Shown piece after piece: positions 1-11,939 of a stretch of 64,000 nt of DNA; the stretch's first letter is position 1; each line of letters starts with the position of its first letter. The DNA comes from Neurospora intermedia (Eukaryota; Ascomycota; Sordariomycetes; Sordariales; Sordariaceae): assembly GCA_037102815.1 (NCBI GenBank), contig BTPP01000009.1:992001-1056000 (forward strand), written 5' to 3'. Below the pieces are notes generated by a model. The model saw nothing but the letters and a program-made list of their open reading frames with translations, was not told where the DNA came from and did no database searches. The position numbers and the translations under genes were made by a program.

Positions 1-111
1 GCCTTCCTCGCTTGCGTTGGGTGGGCCCATGGACCACGACCTTTGGTGCGGATCTTCCATGTCACCTTTCGGCCCACGACAACGCTAGAGCTCTGAGGCA
101 TGGGCGTCTCA
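1..111 (+). repeat. Un-mutated end of the 0.86 kb repeat family (copy 3, partial)
   Basis: This is the terminal part of the same repeat seen at 28339-28446 and, inverted, at 24416-24530. It ends in GGCGTCTCAA like the inverted copy. Unlike the rest of the window it is GC-rich and keeps CpA and TpG dinucleotides. Every position I compared with the copy at 28339-28446 differs only by C-to-T or G-to-A, so this copy escaped RIP or inserted after it. The rest of the element lies upstream of the window. The right arm, which lacks this insertion, runs on past the matching position. Confidence 0.85.
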
Positions 112-149
112 ATTATATATATATAAATACAGCGGTTTCCGGCTAGAGG

Positions 150-1900
150 GTTATAATTTAGGTAAATTGTCTATTATCTATACTTCTATCGACCGATTTA
201 ATATTATAATAGTACTCTAATTAATTCTATTAAGTATATTTAAAAACTACCGGCGGTTTAAGTTTATCTTCGGTATAATAACGCTTAACGACCCCTAGCC
301 TAAAATTTATTATATTTTGAAAATTATTATTTATATTAATAGTAAATTATTATTTTTCTTTATTCAATTGTATTTCTTATAATATTTTATAACCTTTAAT
401 TATAAACCCTCTCGTATTATAAAGGTAATTTATAGGTACAATGTTAATACCTATCCTATAAATTAGAGGGCTATATATAAGGATTTTAAGCGGTTTAATT
501 CTACGTATTAAATAATATTCGCTACTATTTTGTTCGGTATAAATATAGATATTCTAAATATATAGTACGTAGTATAATATAGTGTAGTAAAGTTAAATAA
601 TATTGTGGACCTAGTTTAACGCTTCGGATGCGCCGTTTGTACGGATTTTACTATATATAGTATAGAGATTTATTTTATCCCTTATTATTAGTTTAATTAT
701 TTTAATTAATTATATAAACCTACTACAGAGGAAATTAATATATATTTTAATAGTAATAGGTTATACTACTATCCTACTATTTTAATATTTAAAGTTCAAT
801 ACGTATTGCCTCTTCTATCTATTAGTATTATATTATAATATATTACTTTAAATTTTATTTTAATTAAGGAGCTAATTTAATTATTTAATCCGATAAATAG
901 GGATATTTTTACTTCGGATAGAGACAATACTTCGAACGAGGAAGGCTTATCTAATAAAGAATTATTAAAAGATAAAAATACTATAATTATTAAATAAGTC
1001 CTATAGGACCTAGGTATAGGCGATAACCGTTAATAGCTTTATATTTAGAATAGTATAGAAAAAGCAGCGCGTATTAAAATTATAAAGAAGTATAAAGAGA
1101 TATACGATTTTATTAATATATTGTACTTTAAACTATATATTAAGAAGCTACTATAAGAGTTTAGACTATACCTAACCTTTATATTAGGGGAGTTACGTAA
1201 TTATATAATAGATTTCGACGTTTAATACCTTAGTACCACTCCTATTATAATTTATCCTTTACAATATTATAATAAGTATTACCCCCCCCTAGGTCTCCTA
1301 CTACCCGTCCCGAGAAAAAAGTTTAGAACTATCTTTAATTGCCTATTAAAGCTATTTAAAGCCAGCTTTTTTTTAATTTAATTAAACCGCTTTATAACTA
1401 TTATAATTAAAATTCTCTATCCTAGTATCTTTAGGCTCTTTAATTTACCTAAGGAAGCTTTTATATCCTTAGATCTTATATATATACTTACGTATAAATT
1501 TAGTGGATAAATATTTATATATATATTATAAGATCTCTTTACCGTTATTTTAGAATTTGAAGTATAGAAGTAGTTAGGGGATTATAGCGATATATTAATT
1601 ATAAAATATATATATATTATACTTATTATATTAGAAGCGTTTACTATTAATCTAAAATAGATTATTCGTAATTAAACGAGCGCGGGAAAGAGGAGATTAA
1701 TCAAATTAGAAAAAGTATAGTATTTAAAAATAGTTAGAAGTATAGGTAGTAATTCGAATATTATAAGTCTAACCCCGTATGCAGCTCCTCCCGCGAGTAT
1801 GTATATAAGTATAGGCCTATTTACTAAAAGGGCGAAAATTAGTACTATACTACAAAAAAGGAAGAGGTAATTATAAGTATTAGGTATTTTAGAGTCCCAA
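150..1900 (+). pseudogene. Gene A remnant, uncharacterised, left arm
   Basis: I do not recognise this gene. Stretches of plus-strand frame interrupted mainly by TAA/TAG run through this block. The clearest part is about 390-970, seen best by reading the right-arm copy in reverse complement. A second stretch near 1640-1880 contains a Cys/Ser-rich segment followed by a Tyr/Lys-rich tail. No family motif is visible. Exon limits and the start codon cannot be fixed because RIP also destroys ATG (TpG to TpA). It is the outermost gene of element X, upstream of the helicase gene and on the same strand. Whether 150-1270 and 1290-1900 form one gene or two is not resolved. Confidence 0.4.
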
Positions 1901-1929
1901 TAAATATTTGAATAAAGTTTATTATACCC

Positions 1930-2345
1930 TCGTTTAAATCCTATAGGGGTAAATAAGGGATAATATAATTAAATAAAAATTTTAAGACCTACTTTAAATT
2001 TAAATAAGAATTTTAAAACCTACCCTAAATTTAAAAGTATATACTCTTAAGGTATAAGAACCCTTATTTTTCTAAAATAAATTTATTCTTCCTTTTTTTT
2101 ACAAATTAGTTATACTTTCTTTTACCCCCGTCGGATTTAGATTTAATTTTATAAATCGTTCTTATACTCTTATAAAATTTATATTTAATTTTATAATTTA
2201 TTATAATTCTCCCCTATTAGATTTAAATTTAATTCGCTAGATTATCTTTATTAAAATTGGGTCTAATTTCGATTGGAGGTAATTTATTATCCCCCTATCG
2301 GATTTAAATTTAATTATAATTAAAGTAAAATATATTTCCCGCCCC
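1930..2345. repeat. Cluster of palindrome half-sites between genes A and B
   Basis: There is no coding frame here. The block holds one TTTAAATCCTATAGGGG half-site near 1930 and a series of opposite half-sites, CCCC(C)-TCGG/TTAG-ATTTAAATTTAATT, near 2127, 2213 and 2281, plus a CCCCTTTATCGG partial near 2342. Near 1975-2035 a motif of about 45 bp (AATTTTAAGACCTAC and its variant) is also directly repeated. The same arrangement is present inverted at about 60990-61405 in the right arm. Confidence 0.7.
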
Positions 2346-2895
2346 TTTATCGGTTAGTAAAAAACATTCTTTTAATTTACTTAAATAGTATTAGAAAAGA
2401 TTAGTATTATAAAGCTAATATATAATCCGAATCCTGAAGTAAATAATATTTATTTCGATAGATATAATATAAGTACTTTATAACGATTATATTATTTATT
2501 GTTAGAGTAATATAAAATTGTAAATAATAAAAAGGGTAATAGAAAATTAAAAACCCTTAGAGACGAATAAATTAATAATATTTTATTTAAATATTATTAT
2601 TTCCTTTATATAGGGGTATATAATATCCGAGAGGTATAGGATATAATAGAAGGGTTTAATATAATATAGTAGGTTAAAGGTAATAATATTTTTAAGCGAA
2701 TTAAAATCGAAACGCTACTTATAAGCGATATATATCGGAAGAAGTAGGTAGAGAAAAAAGGTAAAAGTATAGTATTACCGGGGTAGATAATTATTTAGTA
2801 GATTAATTATAGTACTCTTCCTTTAGGAAATTATATAACCAATATCCTAGGGTACGTAAATATTAGGGCTTTAATTTAATATTTAGATTGCGATT

Positions 2896-3038
2896 GTAAG
2901 TATAGCCCTCATTTAAATCTTATAGGGGGATTCAAATAGAAATATATTACCCCTTATAAGATTTAAATTCGCTTTAAATATTCGTTCGCCCCCTATATAA
3001 TTTAAATTTACTTTAAGTAATTATTAATTATATTATAG
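2896..3038 (+). other. Intron 1 of gene B with an embedded palindrome
   Basis: The intron begins GTAAGTAT and ends TATTATAG. The right-arm copy preserves a GCTAACTG branch-site-like motif shortly before the acceptor. Splicing it out joins a phase-1 donor exon to an acceptor exon that stays in frame for about 1.45 kb. Inside it lie TTTAAATCTTATAGGGGG at about 2912-2930 and the opposite half CCCCTTATAAGATTTAAA at about 2950-2968, with an extra half-site near 2988-3008. Confidence 0.8.
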
Positions 3039-4493
3039 TCTCTTTAATTTTCGGCCTGTTAAAATATTTAAAAATATTTTAGAAGTTTAAAAAGGAATTA
3101 TAAGGTAGTTCTATAGTTAGCTTATAAAGAATATAGAAAAATATTATTCCCTATATAGTAAATAATAAAATATATAAATATATCTTCCGAACCTTCGTAG
3201 AAGCGAAGAATATTCTTTTTTACGCTATAGCTATTCGCTATAGCGATTTCGCTAGGAAAGTAAATAAATCGGTACAGAAGTATAATATAATATATTTTAA
3301 AGTAATTACCTTCGTTATTTAATTTATATACTTTCGTATATTTTAATTAAGTATTAAAGGCGGTAATATACTATAATTCACGAAGGTTATAAACCTATTA
3401 GTTAAGAATATTTAGTTAGGGTATTCGGCTAATAATTAGTTTAGGGCTATAGTATATTTCGTTTAATTTTCTAAATAGCGTAAATAGAATTATAAATTTA
3501 TTATTAGTAGTACTAATAGTCCTAATAATGCTAGGCCGGCCCCGCTTTTTATATTTAATATATAGGATATAGCGGGCTTAATAAAAGATAATATTAAAAT
3601 TAATAATAGTAAAGTATAAAATATAATAAAAGAAATTTACTAAGCTACGAAGGAGATCCTATTTAATATTAATAATATTTTTATTATTAGTAGCGACGGC
3701 TCTAATAAATAATTAGAAACTATTATTACTAAACTCCTATAATTCGCCCCTACTTTAAAATAGTATATAGTTAATTTAATTTACTTTTAACTTTATTTGT
3801 TTATTTATTAGTAATTATACGAAAAGAAAAATATTATTAAGGACTTTAATTCCGAAATTATTAAACTTAATAAAAATTTTAAAGGGTAGAATATCCCTAA
3901 AATAGACGGTAGTTCGCTAGCGGCTACTATTATCCTCCTTTATAATACGAAAATCGGGCGGTTCGAAATTCCGAAGATTCTAGTATTTTTTAAGAATATA
4001 TTTATATAAAGTAGGATTTTTAGGATTAGTTAATATATTAAAAATTTTGTTATATACGAATAGTTTAATATAGAATTCGTTGAAATAATAATAAATAAGT
4101 ATATATAGGCCCGGGAGCGTACTAAGACAATTCTATTAAATAACCCTCTAATAAATTCCTAGAAGAGCGAAGTTGAAAAGTTGGCCGAAAAGAATCTCTA
4201 AGTTCGCTATAATATAGCGAATATTATTTAAAGGAAATATCCTCTTAAGGAGGTACTTTTAAATTATATAATTCTCTATTATACTATAGAATTATAAGGT
4301 AAGATTAGACCTATTAATATTAAGACTATTACTACCCTTTTTTAAAATTATAAAAATATTAAATATTATAAATTTAGTATTTTGTATTAGTATTTTAAAA
4401 AAGAGGGATAGGCGAATTAGATTTTAGCCGATAATATAAATAACCTTTCTAAAACCTAAGGGAGGAGATCCCTTTTACCCTACTAATTAATTA

Positions 4494-4619
4494 GTAAATT
4501 GTAAATTCTTTCTCTAAATCCTATAGGGGGGGCTAGCCCATCCTACCTCTTCCCCTATAAGATTTAGATCGTTCCTTACTAATTTATTTCTTTAAATATA
4601 TATATAATTTAGTATTTAG
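4494..4619 (+). other. Intron 2 of gene B with an embedded palindrome
   Basis: This is a GTAAATTG donor, a CTTACTAAT branch-like site near 4575, and a TATTTAG acceptor. This pairing keeps the frame leading into the P-loop. An alternative donor at 4501 and acceptor at 4612 exist but do not keep frame in my reading. The palindrome AAATCCTATAGGGGGG...CCCCTATAAGATTT occupies about 4511-4568. Confidence 0.65.
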
Positions 4620-5259
4620 AAAAAAGCCTATTTAAATATACAATATTAATTAATAAGGTTAGAACCGGCAAGACTATAACCTACTTAAGCGTAGTAATAT
4701 TATATATTATAGAACTTCGGTATATAAAGGCTAAAAGTAAAGTTATAAAGGTATACCTAACCTTAATTCTTATACTAACTATATTAATTTCTTAGATGTT
4801 TATTAAAGTAACTAAAATATTTGGTAATATTTTGAATATTTATATATAGTTTAGCACCCGTAATTAAGTACCTATAATAAATCCGAGGCGTAAGCGGACG
4901 TTAAGTTAAAAGCGTTTTAATAAGTTAATAGACGAATATATCTAGTATTATACTATATCTAATACTATTAGAGTAGTAATCCTAATTATAATATCTATTT
5001 ATTTTTATTATTAGGTTACTACTTATAAAGAATAATATAATATTAGCGATTTCCCGAATAGATTGAGGGTTAAAGATTGCGTTTCTTAGAGATCGAATAT
5101 TAAGGGTAAGGGTAAGGTTAAAATTAAACCTAAGGGTAAGGGTAAAACTATAATTGCGGGCAACGATAATAAATATAATTCTAATAATAATAAGACGGAT
5201 AATAAGGGTTTATATAAATTAGATAGTAGTGAAGTAGATAATTTAAATAAATATAAAGA

Positions 5260-5356
5260 GTAAATTCAAAATCTATTCTAAATCCTATAGGGGTAGCTAT
5301 CCTCCTATAAAATTTAAATAAACGCTATCTTATCTTCCTATATTAATTTATAATAG
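5260..5356 (+). other. Intron 3 of gene B with an embedded palindrome
   Basis: GTAAATTC donor, a TATTAA(C/T)TTA branch-like site near 5340 and an AATAG acceptor. The donor exon ends in phase 2 and the acceptor exon supplies the missing base, restoring exactly the frame that encodes the DEAQ box downstream. The palindrome TAAATCCTATAGGGG...CCTCCTATAAAATTTA fills about 5279-5319. Confidence 0.8.
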
Positions 5357-6509
5357 TAATTTAAGGTCGACTTAGAAGAGCTCTAAATTTACCTCTTATA
5401 TTAGTAAGTAGTACGAAGTACGTATATTTGTATATAAAGACGTCCGCTTCGAACGTATTATTACCGACGAAGCGCAATTTCTAAAAAATATAAATATTAC
5501 TGCGTAGTAATAGATTAGGAAAGTCCCCCGCCGGTTAATAGTATTTTATTTTATAATATTACTATTAAATAGTATTATTAATATAAAGGCTTTTACTATA
5601 ATATTTTAGGATAATATATAGTTACCGGTTATTATTAATAAACCCTTCGATTTTAAGAAGTTTGAGACTGCTAATATTTATAAGGCGGCCAAACCCGAAT
5701 CTTATATCTTCGATGTTGATATTTCTAAATGGGTCGTAGATAATTTCTATATTATTTAATTTAAATAGAGCTATAAATAGTAGGTGCTCTACCCCGGGTT
5801 TTAGCGGCTTATTTCTAATAAAGGTACTATTATTACTAGTATTATAAATACTATTGTAAGAGAATTGCAGGTTTTCTTTTTATTGAGAGGTATAGATATT
5901 CCTCTCTAATTACCTAATAGGTAAGTAGTTTTCTTATTTTTAGGAATTCTATTTATAGAGGTATACCGAATATACCTAATATATAGTAAACGGCTCGCCG
6001 GCCGAATTTAAACGCTAATTAATAAATATTTAATATTACTTATAGAATAACCGGAAGAGGTAATTATTATAACCTTTAGTGTGGAAGACTGGTTAAAAGG
6101 CTTTAGCCCTATTTTAGTACGAGGTTTGCAATTCTTCGCCTAAAATATATATATTTAGGACCTACTTTAATTTAATATTATAATTAGTTATAAGGAAGTT
6201 AAAGTAGCGTTTAATAGAGAATTGGTATTTATATAAAACCTTAACGCTATATTACGGGGTAAAAAGCCGGCTAAAACTACTATAAATCTCGGTGTTAATA
6301 AGGTCGACGCCCTAGTGAAATTGAATTTCGACGGCGGGTTAGTATATATATATAATTCCTTCAATTATAATTCCAATATCCTCCCGCCCGTCGATTGTAT
6401 ATAAATATTCGTTTAGGTATATAGAAAATTATTACTCTAGATATAGATTTTTAAAAAGTATTTCGATTTGTACTATTAGAACGAATATATCTTTATTATT
6501 ATTAATTAA

Positions 6510-6644
6510 CTTTAGATATAAATATAAATATTTACTTCGTTTATTTTATATTTAATTCTTATAGGGGTAGATTCTATTACCCTTATTGGATTTAATTTTA
6601 AATTCGTCGGCTAACTTCGTTAAAATACTTTTTTTAATTCTTTA
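6510..6644 (+). other. Probable intron 4 of gene B with an embedded palindrome
   Basis: The reading frame changes between the end of exon 4 and the motif V-VI exon. The gap contains the palindrome ATTTAATTCTTATAGGGG...CCCTTATTGGATTTAA at about 6551-6595 and a GGCTAACTT branch-like site near 6611. The donor is not clear in either arm and may be mutated, so the limits are approximate. Confidence 0.5.
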
Positions 6645-6960
6645 TAAGGTAAGCTTTATAATAAAGGCGATTATATTGAACTAGAGTATTTAGGAGTAGG
6701 CGAATATTATTAGGGAATGGAATAATTAATATACTATTATTAATATTTTTATTTTAAATTCTAGCGTTAATATAGTAGGTTTTAACGCTTACGTATAATA
6801 TTATATTAGGATTGGCTTAAGATTTATATAGAACGTCGCTATAATTTTATAATTTATAGGTCGCTTATACCGTATTAGGTAGATTAAAATAATTAAATAG
6901 TACCTCCTACAAATTAATAGGACTATTTCTAATTAATAAAAGGAGAGAATTATTTAAAAG

Positions 6961-7020
6961 GTTAGTAATTAATTATCCTTCTTATAGGATTTAGATTCGT
7001 TGTACTAACTTTTAATTTAG
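6961..7020 (+). other. Intron 5 of gene B carrying half a palindrome
   Basis: This is a compact 60-bp intron: GTTAGT donor, perfect TACTAAC branch site at about 7003-7009, and TTTAG acceptor. It is phase 0 and joins two long frames. It contains only the right half of the palindrome (CTTATAGGATTTAGATT). The right-arm copy has CCCCCCTATAGGATTTAA in the same place, with the branch site also intact. Confidence 0.85.
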
Positions 7021-7965
7021 TAGGTCTATACGTTATAACCTTCCTTTACTTTCTAGAAAAATATTAGATCGATAGTACTTAAATCGATTATAATTTATAA
7101 GTCTATAAAAGTCCTTTTTAATTATAATTTTAATTAATTTATTTAAGTCGTAGAACCCCCTTAAATAATCGCGGGATTTATATTAGTCCGTACTTACTAA
7201 ATTAGTATAGTATATTCTTGTATTATTACCTACTATACGGAAAATTAAAATAGGTTTGAGGATAACCCTAAATATAAAAATTTAATATACTTTCTTCCTA
7301 TTATTAAGCCTATAGTTGTAAACCTCGGCAATATTATAGATAGGAAGGTAATAGTTATTAAAGTCCTTTGTATTACTAATATAGGGCTATTCCTATTAGA
7401 GTTTTAAATTACCTACTATTTAAAAAATTTAGCCCAAGCGCTAATTGGATCGTTATAATTGGAATTGATAATTCGAATTAATTAATAGAAGATATTTATA
7501 AAGGAGATGGGTTAGGAGGAGTATAAAGTCGGTAAATTGGAAGTTATTACTTATATTAATATTTAAAGGTAAATAATTATAATAAAGGTAGATATTTTAT
7601 TTACGCCCTTTAAAAAGCGGTATAGGTCGCCGATTAATAATGTTTTTTCGCCGTTTAAATAGCCTTGGACTAATAGCGGACAATTATAATTAGACGGTTA
7701 AATTAAAGATATTAGAATTTATTCTAATAGTAAATAACCTAAATTACTACCCTCCAGTAATAATTTTGGTAAGGATGCGATAGTAAATAGTATTAAGAAT
7801 ATAGAAGCTCCGTCTAATAGCGAACTCATTTTATTTAATTATCCTAAAAATAATAATAATATTAAAATAGGCGGTTCGGAGAATTACAGCCCCGCTCTAG
7901 CTATTCCTAATATTACCATTGCAATTAGTACTATTAATAATTTACTAAACCCTCCTCCCGAATAG

Positions 7966-8137
7966 TAAAATTTATATTATATTATTTAAATCCGATAGGG
8001 GGGCGCCCCTTATTAGATTTAGTAGTAGGAAATATATTCGGTTAATTACGAGTTTAGGGAATATAAGGGTTATATAATAAATAAAGTTCTTTACTTATAG
8101 TTTAACCCTTTATCGGATTTAATTAGAGTTATTATTA
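7966..8137. repeat. Intergenic palindrome pair between genes B and C
   Basis: A complete palindrome, AAATCCGATAGGGGG(GC)GCCCCTTATTAGATTT, lies at about 7987-8020. Its right-arm mate at about 55316-55349 is nearly perfect. A half-site CCCTTTATCGGATTTAA follows near 8102-8118. A GTAAAATTT donor-like string overlaps the apparent end of gene B and a TTTAG precedes gene C. I could not join B to C in frame, so I treat them as separate genes. Confidence 0.6.
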
Positions 8138-9000
8138 GTTTAGGATTTAATATTACTATAAAAGTACGGTCGAAATAAATATTGAATATTAGAGGCCGTA
8201 GAGGGAGTTAATATTAAGGAGGTTTATAGTATTATTTTAAGGAAAGGATTTAGAAGTATTTATATTAGATATTTTCCGGCCCGGGACTAGCTTTCCTTTT
8301 AATATTACTAGTTCTATATAAATTTATAGTATAAAAAGGGTATTAAATTCGTCTACTCCTTAGTAGCGCCCGCGTTTATATATATAATATTAATTGTATC
8401 CTTAAATTGAAACTTGAATTGCCTTTACTTTTTCGTTCTAGTATTCTCTAGTTTATATTTTTAAATATTAAGTTTAAATACGCGAAGTAGCGATAGTTAG
8501 GCTTTGGGCGTATTTATAGACCTACTACAGTAATTATACTATTAGTTTATTTAATTATATAAGGCCACTTAGCGGTAAACTAATTCCTATTGTATCTCGT
8601 CTAATATAATTAAATTATAATAATAGCTAATAATTATATAGTAGCGACGGATAAACGAATATAGGATTATAATATTAGGGTTAATAATATTTTAATTAAT
8701 AAAAATTTATACTAATAGTTTATATTCTATTACCCTAATCCCTAAAAATTATTACTCTTTTCTATTTAGCGAGTTAATAGCGTATAAAGTAGATAGACCT
8801 AGTTTATAATTTATATTTATATATTAATTTTATATCCTACTCCCTCCTAGCTAATAGATTGAGAGGGCTTTGTATATATATAATATTAAATTGTAATATT
8901 AATATATAAGGGTAGTAATTAGTATTATATATTAGAGTATATAGTCCAATATCTATATTACTTACTACGGCCGCTTTAGCGATTATCCTTAGTTACGAAA
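8138..9000 (+). pseudogene. Gene C remnant, uncharacterised, left arm
   Basis: A plus-strand frame runs for about 240 codons (8138-8860), interrupted almost only by TAA/TAG. It contains a Gly/Arg-rich patch early on and a long hydrophobic/aromatic region in the middle. I recognise no family. At 9002-9030 the 14-mer AATCCCTTCCAATT is directly duplicated. The gene lies directly downstream of the helicase gene and in the same direction, separated by a palindrome-bearing spacer, so C could be a 3' exon block of B rather than an independent gene. Confidence 0.45.
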
Positions 9001-9879
9001 TAAATTAAATCCCTTCCAATTAAATCCCTTCCAATTAAATATTAATTATATTAACCGTCCTTAACCTCGACTAATTTTATAAGGAATTTCTAGAAATAAA
9101 ATTAATTCTACCCATTTATACTACGCCTAATATTAATCTAGTATTGCCTCTTCTATTTATAATCTATCTAATTTATAATATTATACTACTAAAGAGTTAT
9201 ATACCCGACCGGAATCGTAGGAAAGTCCTCTATCGTCCTGTTCCCGATTTTTTTAGGGATTGTAAATAGGTATATTAAATATTAAATTCAATTTTCCTTA
9301 TATATTCTTTTAGTTCGGTCCTTTCTATAATAATAGTAGTAGGCTTATTGTAAATAAGTTAGGGCTCAATAAATAGGGATTTGAATCGAGATTAATAAAA
9401 TTACTTTAAAAGTTCACTTCTAGTATTATTATTATAAATTCCTATAAATATTATAATTCTTTTAGGGATTATAAATAAGTATATTAAGTATTAAATCTAA
9501 TTCTCCTTATATATCTTTTCAATTCGGTCCTTCCTACGATAGTAGTAGGTAGGTTTATTATAGATAAATCGGATTTAACGGAATAATTATATATTAATTA
9601 AATATTATAAATAGGTTGAATTGTAAAAAAGGTTACTTTGAATATATTAATACGATTAATATTAATAAAGATACGGACTATTATATAGTAAAATTAACCT
9701 AAATTAATATATTTATACGGTTAAATTCAATTAACTTCCGTTTAGCCCCTAGCTAATTCTATTATATAATCGGTAAACGCCCTAATTACTTCGGACTAGG
9801 TACTACGGGCCTTATTTACTTAAGGCGAATAATTAATACCCGTATATAATTCGTTTAATTATATTAGTACCGATTATAA
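9001..9879 (+). other. Possible coding stretch with an internal duplication between genes C and D
   Basis: This block contains two related segments of about 100 bp starting near 9247 and 9461, each of the form TTTTAGGGATT-GTAAATAGGTATATTA... and ending in a run of GTAGTAGG. Partial plus-strand frames cross it, but none is convincing. It may be the 3' part of gene C, a 5' part of gene D, or noncoding. The inverted counterpart is at about 53457-54335. Confidence 0.3.
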
Positions 9880-11520
9880 TATTAATTCTAATAATAATAA
9901 TAGTAAGGGTAGTAATTATATATTAAGGTTAACGTAGAAGAAGCCCCGCTTAGAAGAAGGGTATAATAGTATTTTAAAGAGGAGGAGGTCTAAGGAGAAG
10001 GTTTAAAAAGAATAGAAGGAGGCTTAAAAGGCTCTATAAATAGAGTTATAATAAAATAGAAGCCGGCAATTCGATCCGGTACGTATTAGTCTATAAGGGG
10101 GCTAAATAAGAAAATCTTTTTATTATATCCTTTTAAAACTATTATATATTAATATAAATACTTATAGGAGAATTTATATATTCCGAACATCGATCCTAAC
10201 GACCTCCCCTTTATAATTATAATAATTAACAATATTACTCCGTCCTTTTATAGTATCCAATTCCGTTTTAAACGTATTTAGTTAATATATAAGGACTATA
10301 TTTCTTAACCCTATTAATTAAACTATTAGGAATTTATAAATAGTCTATTTATATTTATTATTTTAGAATATTACTAACCTTCAATCTAAGTAACTATTCT
10401 TATTATTCCGCTCGAATATAATACTAAAAGTATTAAATATAGTATATTATAATTATATTTCTAGTCGAATATCTTTAATCTATTTATAGTAAATTATATA
10501 TACTATATTAAGCCGGCGTTAGTACTATACCTTCTAATAAAATTTCGGGAGTATTGGATTAATTATATTATTAAGTATATTCCCTAGTACTTTACTAATC
10601 GGTTAATAGTATTTCGTACGCTATACTCGGATCCGAAGTAGCTTTATTATATTAGTATATTCGAGATTAATAATAGCGATCTCTCTTAGGATTATAAGTG
10701 GGGGATTTTTAACGATATATTAGGATGGAAAAAATTATATATAACCCCGACCTACAATTTATATTACTATACGTATAGTTTTTTCCTATCGTATAATAAT
10801 TTAATTAGTATAAAGGCTCTACTTTATATTAACCTCGTTAGGAATTAACTACGGCAATTAGAATTATAGTATAGAACGGATAAGAAGACTAGCGATAAAG
10901 TTAAGTATTACTTTATATTAATACCCCTCCTAATTCTATTAAAATTAGTATAATTATAAGTAGTATTACTACCCTCCGGTATATATTACCCCTAATATAT
11001 ATTTTTTAAACGCTTTCGGAAAATATTATTAATTTAAAGAAACTTTAGCATAATAATTAAAATATAGTAATATTATTAACTGCAATTTCTATAATATATA
11101 TATCCGGCTCTCAATATAAGTAATTACTAATTTTACCGATATATTAAATCGAATTAATTTATTCGAATAGAATTGTTAAGAAATTATTTAAAGTATAGAA
11201 GTTAGGGTAGAGAAGGCAATCTAGAGTAGAACGGTAAATATAGAAGAGAATATTAAAAAGGCTATTAGGATACTTTAAGAGTTAATAAAAAAGGTCTATA
11301 CTAATTTTTAAAATAAATATAATAAAATAATAAACACTCTATAATAGATATAGGACGAAGTAAAGAAGAATTAGGAAAATATTATTAAATTAGTATTTAC
11401 TTTATAAATTATATATATAGGGATAAGGGAGATATTAATAGATATAAAAAAAATAAAGAGGTAGTATAAAGAAATTAATAATAAAAGCGGTACTTCTAAC
11501 GAAGAAAGGAGTGCCTCTTA
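9880..11520 (+). pseudogene. Gene D remnant, uncharacterised coiled-coil protein, left arm
   Basis: One plus-strand frame can be followed almost throughout, broken by TAA/TAG only. It begins with an Asn/Ser-rich then Lys/Arg/Glu-rich N-terminus (9880-10060). A central region of about 280 residues follows that is rich in Tyr, Ile and Leu, with a short Trp-containing stretch near 10700-10735. The C-terminal segment at about 11160-11515 is dominated by Glu, Lys, Gln and Ile and looks like a coiled coil. No known domain is recognised. The gene is followed by a palindrome and then by the tandem arrays, so it is the last coding unit before the repetitive middle of the element. Confidence 0.55.
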
Positions 11521-11570
11521 ATATTAAAGATTAGTATAAATTATATTACTACCTTATTAATTATTTACTT

Positions 11571-11608
11571 AATTCCGATAGGGGGAAAGTTAATTCCCCT
11601 ATTATTAG
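11571..11608. repeat. Palindrome downstream of gene D
   Basis: AATTCCGATAGGGGGAAAG followed by TTAATTCCCCTATTATTAGA is a diverged member of the family, placed just after the gene D frame ends. Confidence 0.65.
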
Positions 11609-11675
11609 AAAATACTATAAAATATAGCGTTATATAATACCCTTAGAAAAAAGGTCGTTTTCCTACAATAGGCTT

Positions 11676-11935
11676 TTAAAATTGTCGGCTCTTAATATTA
11701 GGAATAATATAGATACTTTAAAGAATTATTCTAAAAATGCTTCCTAAGACCGCAGTCTAATTAAAATAATAGTATTAACTATATAATTGTTCTACTCCGG
11801 TCGATATATATTAACGCTTATACTAGCGATAGACTTTTAAGGCTATTGGCTCTTAGTATTAGGAATAATAGGGATGCCTTAAAGAATTATTCTAGAAATA
11901 CTTCCTAGGATTACGGTCCGGTTAATAAGTTAGTG
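11676..11935 (+). repeat. Pair of direct repeats of about 155 bp, left arm
   Basis: The block starting near 11676 (CTTTTAAAATTGTCGGCTC) recurs near 11830 (CTTTTAAGGCTATTGGCTC). Both continue through a TTCTAAAAATGCTTCCTA-type core. The inverted pair lies at about 51420-51665. No coding content is evident. Confidence 0.75.
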
Positions 11936-11939
11936 TAAT

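Larger units (their letters stand above)
2360..7964 (+). pseudogene. Gene B remnant: very large SNF2-type helicase, left arm
   Basis: This is a SNF2/SWI2-family DNA-dependent ATPase remnant of more than 1,500 codons. Exons I can follow are about 2360-2895, 3039-4493, 4620-5259, 5357-6510, 6645-6960 and 7021-7964. Nearly all stops are TAA/TAG, as RIP predicts. The first two exons encode roughly 650 residues with no recognised domain. The ATPase core follows: a P-loop (read as RTGKT) at about 4658-4676, a downstream LILT-type motif Ia, a Lys/Gly-rich low-complexity linker at 5101-5170, and a DEAQ box at 5470-5481. The C-terminal lobe carries the motif VI-like FIGRLYRIRQ at about 6852-6883. The last exon adds about 310 residues ending in an Asn/Pro-rich tail. 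Family assignment is confident. The biological role (chromatin, repair or element replication) is unknown. Confidence 0.85.

Noticed and set aside
7966-8137. An intron joining genes B and C into one protein.
   Set aside because: Donor- and acceptor-like strings exist, but none of the pairings I tried joins the two frames.
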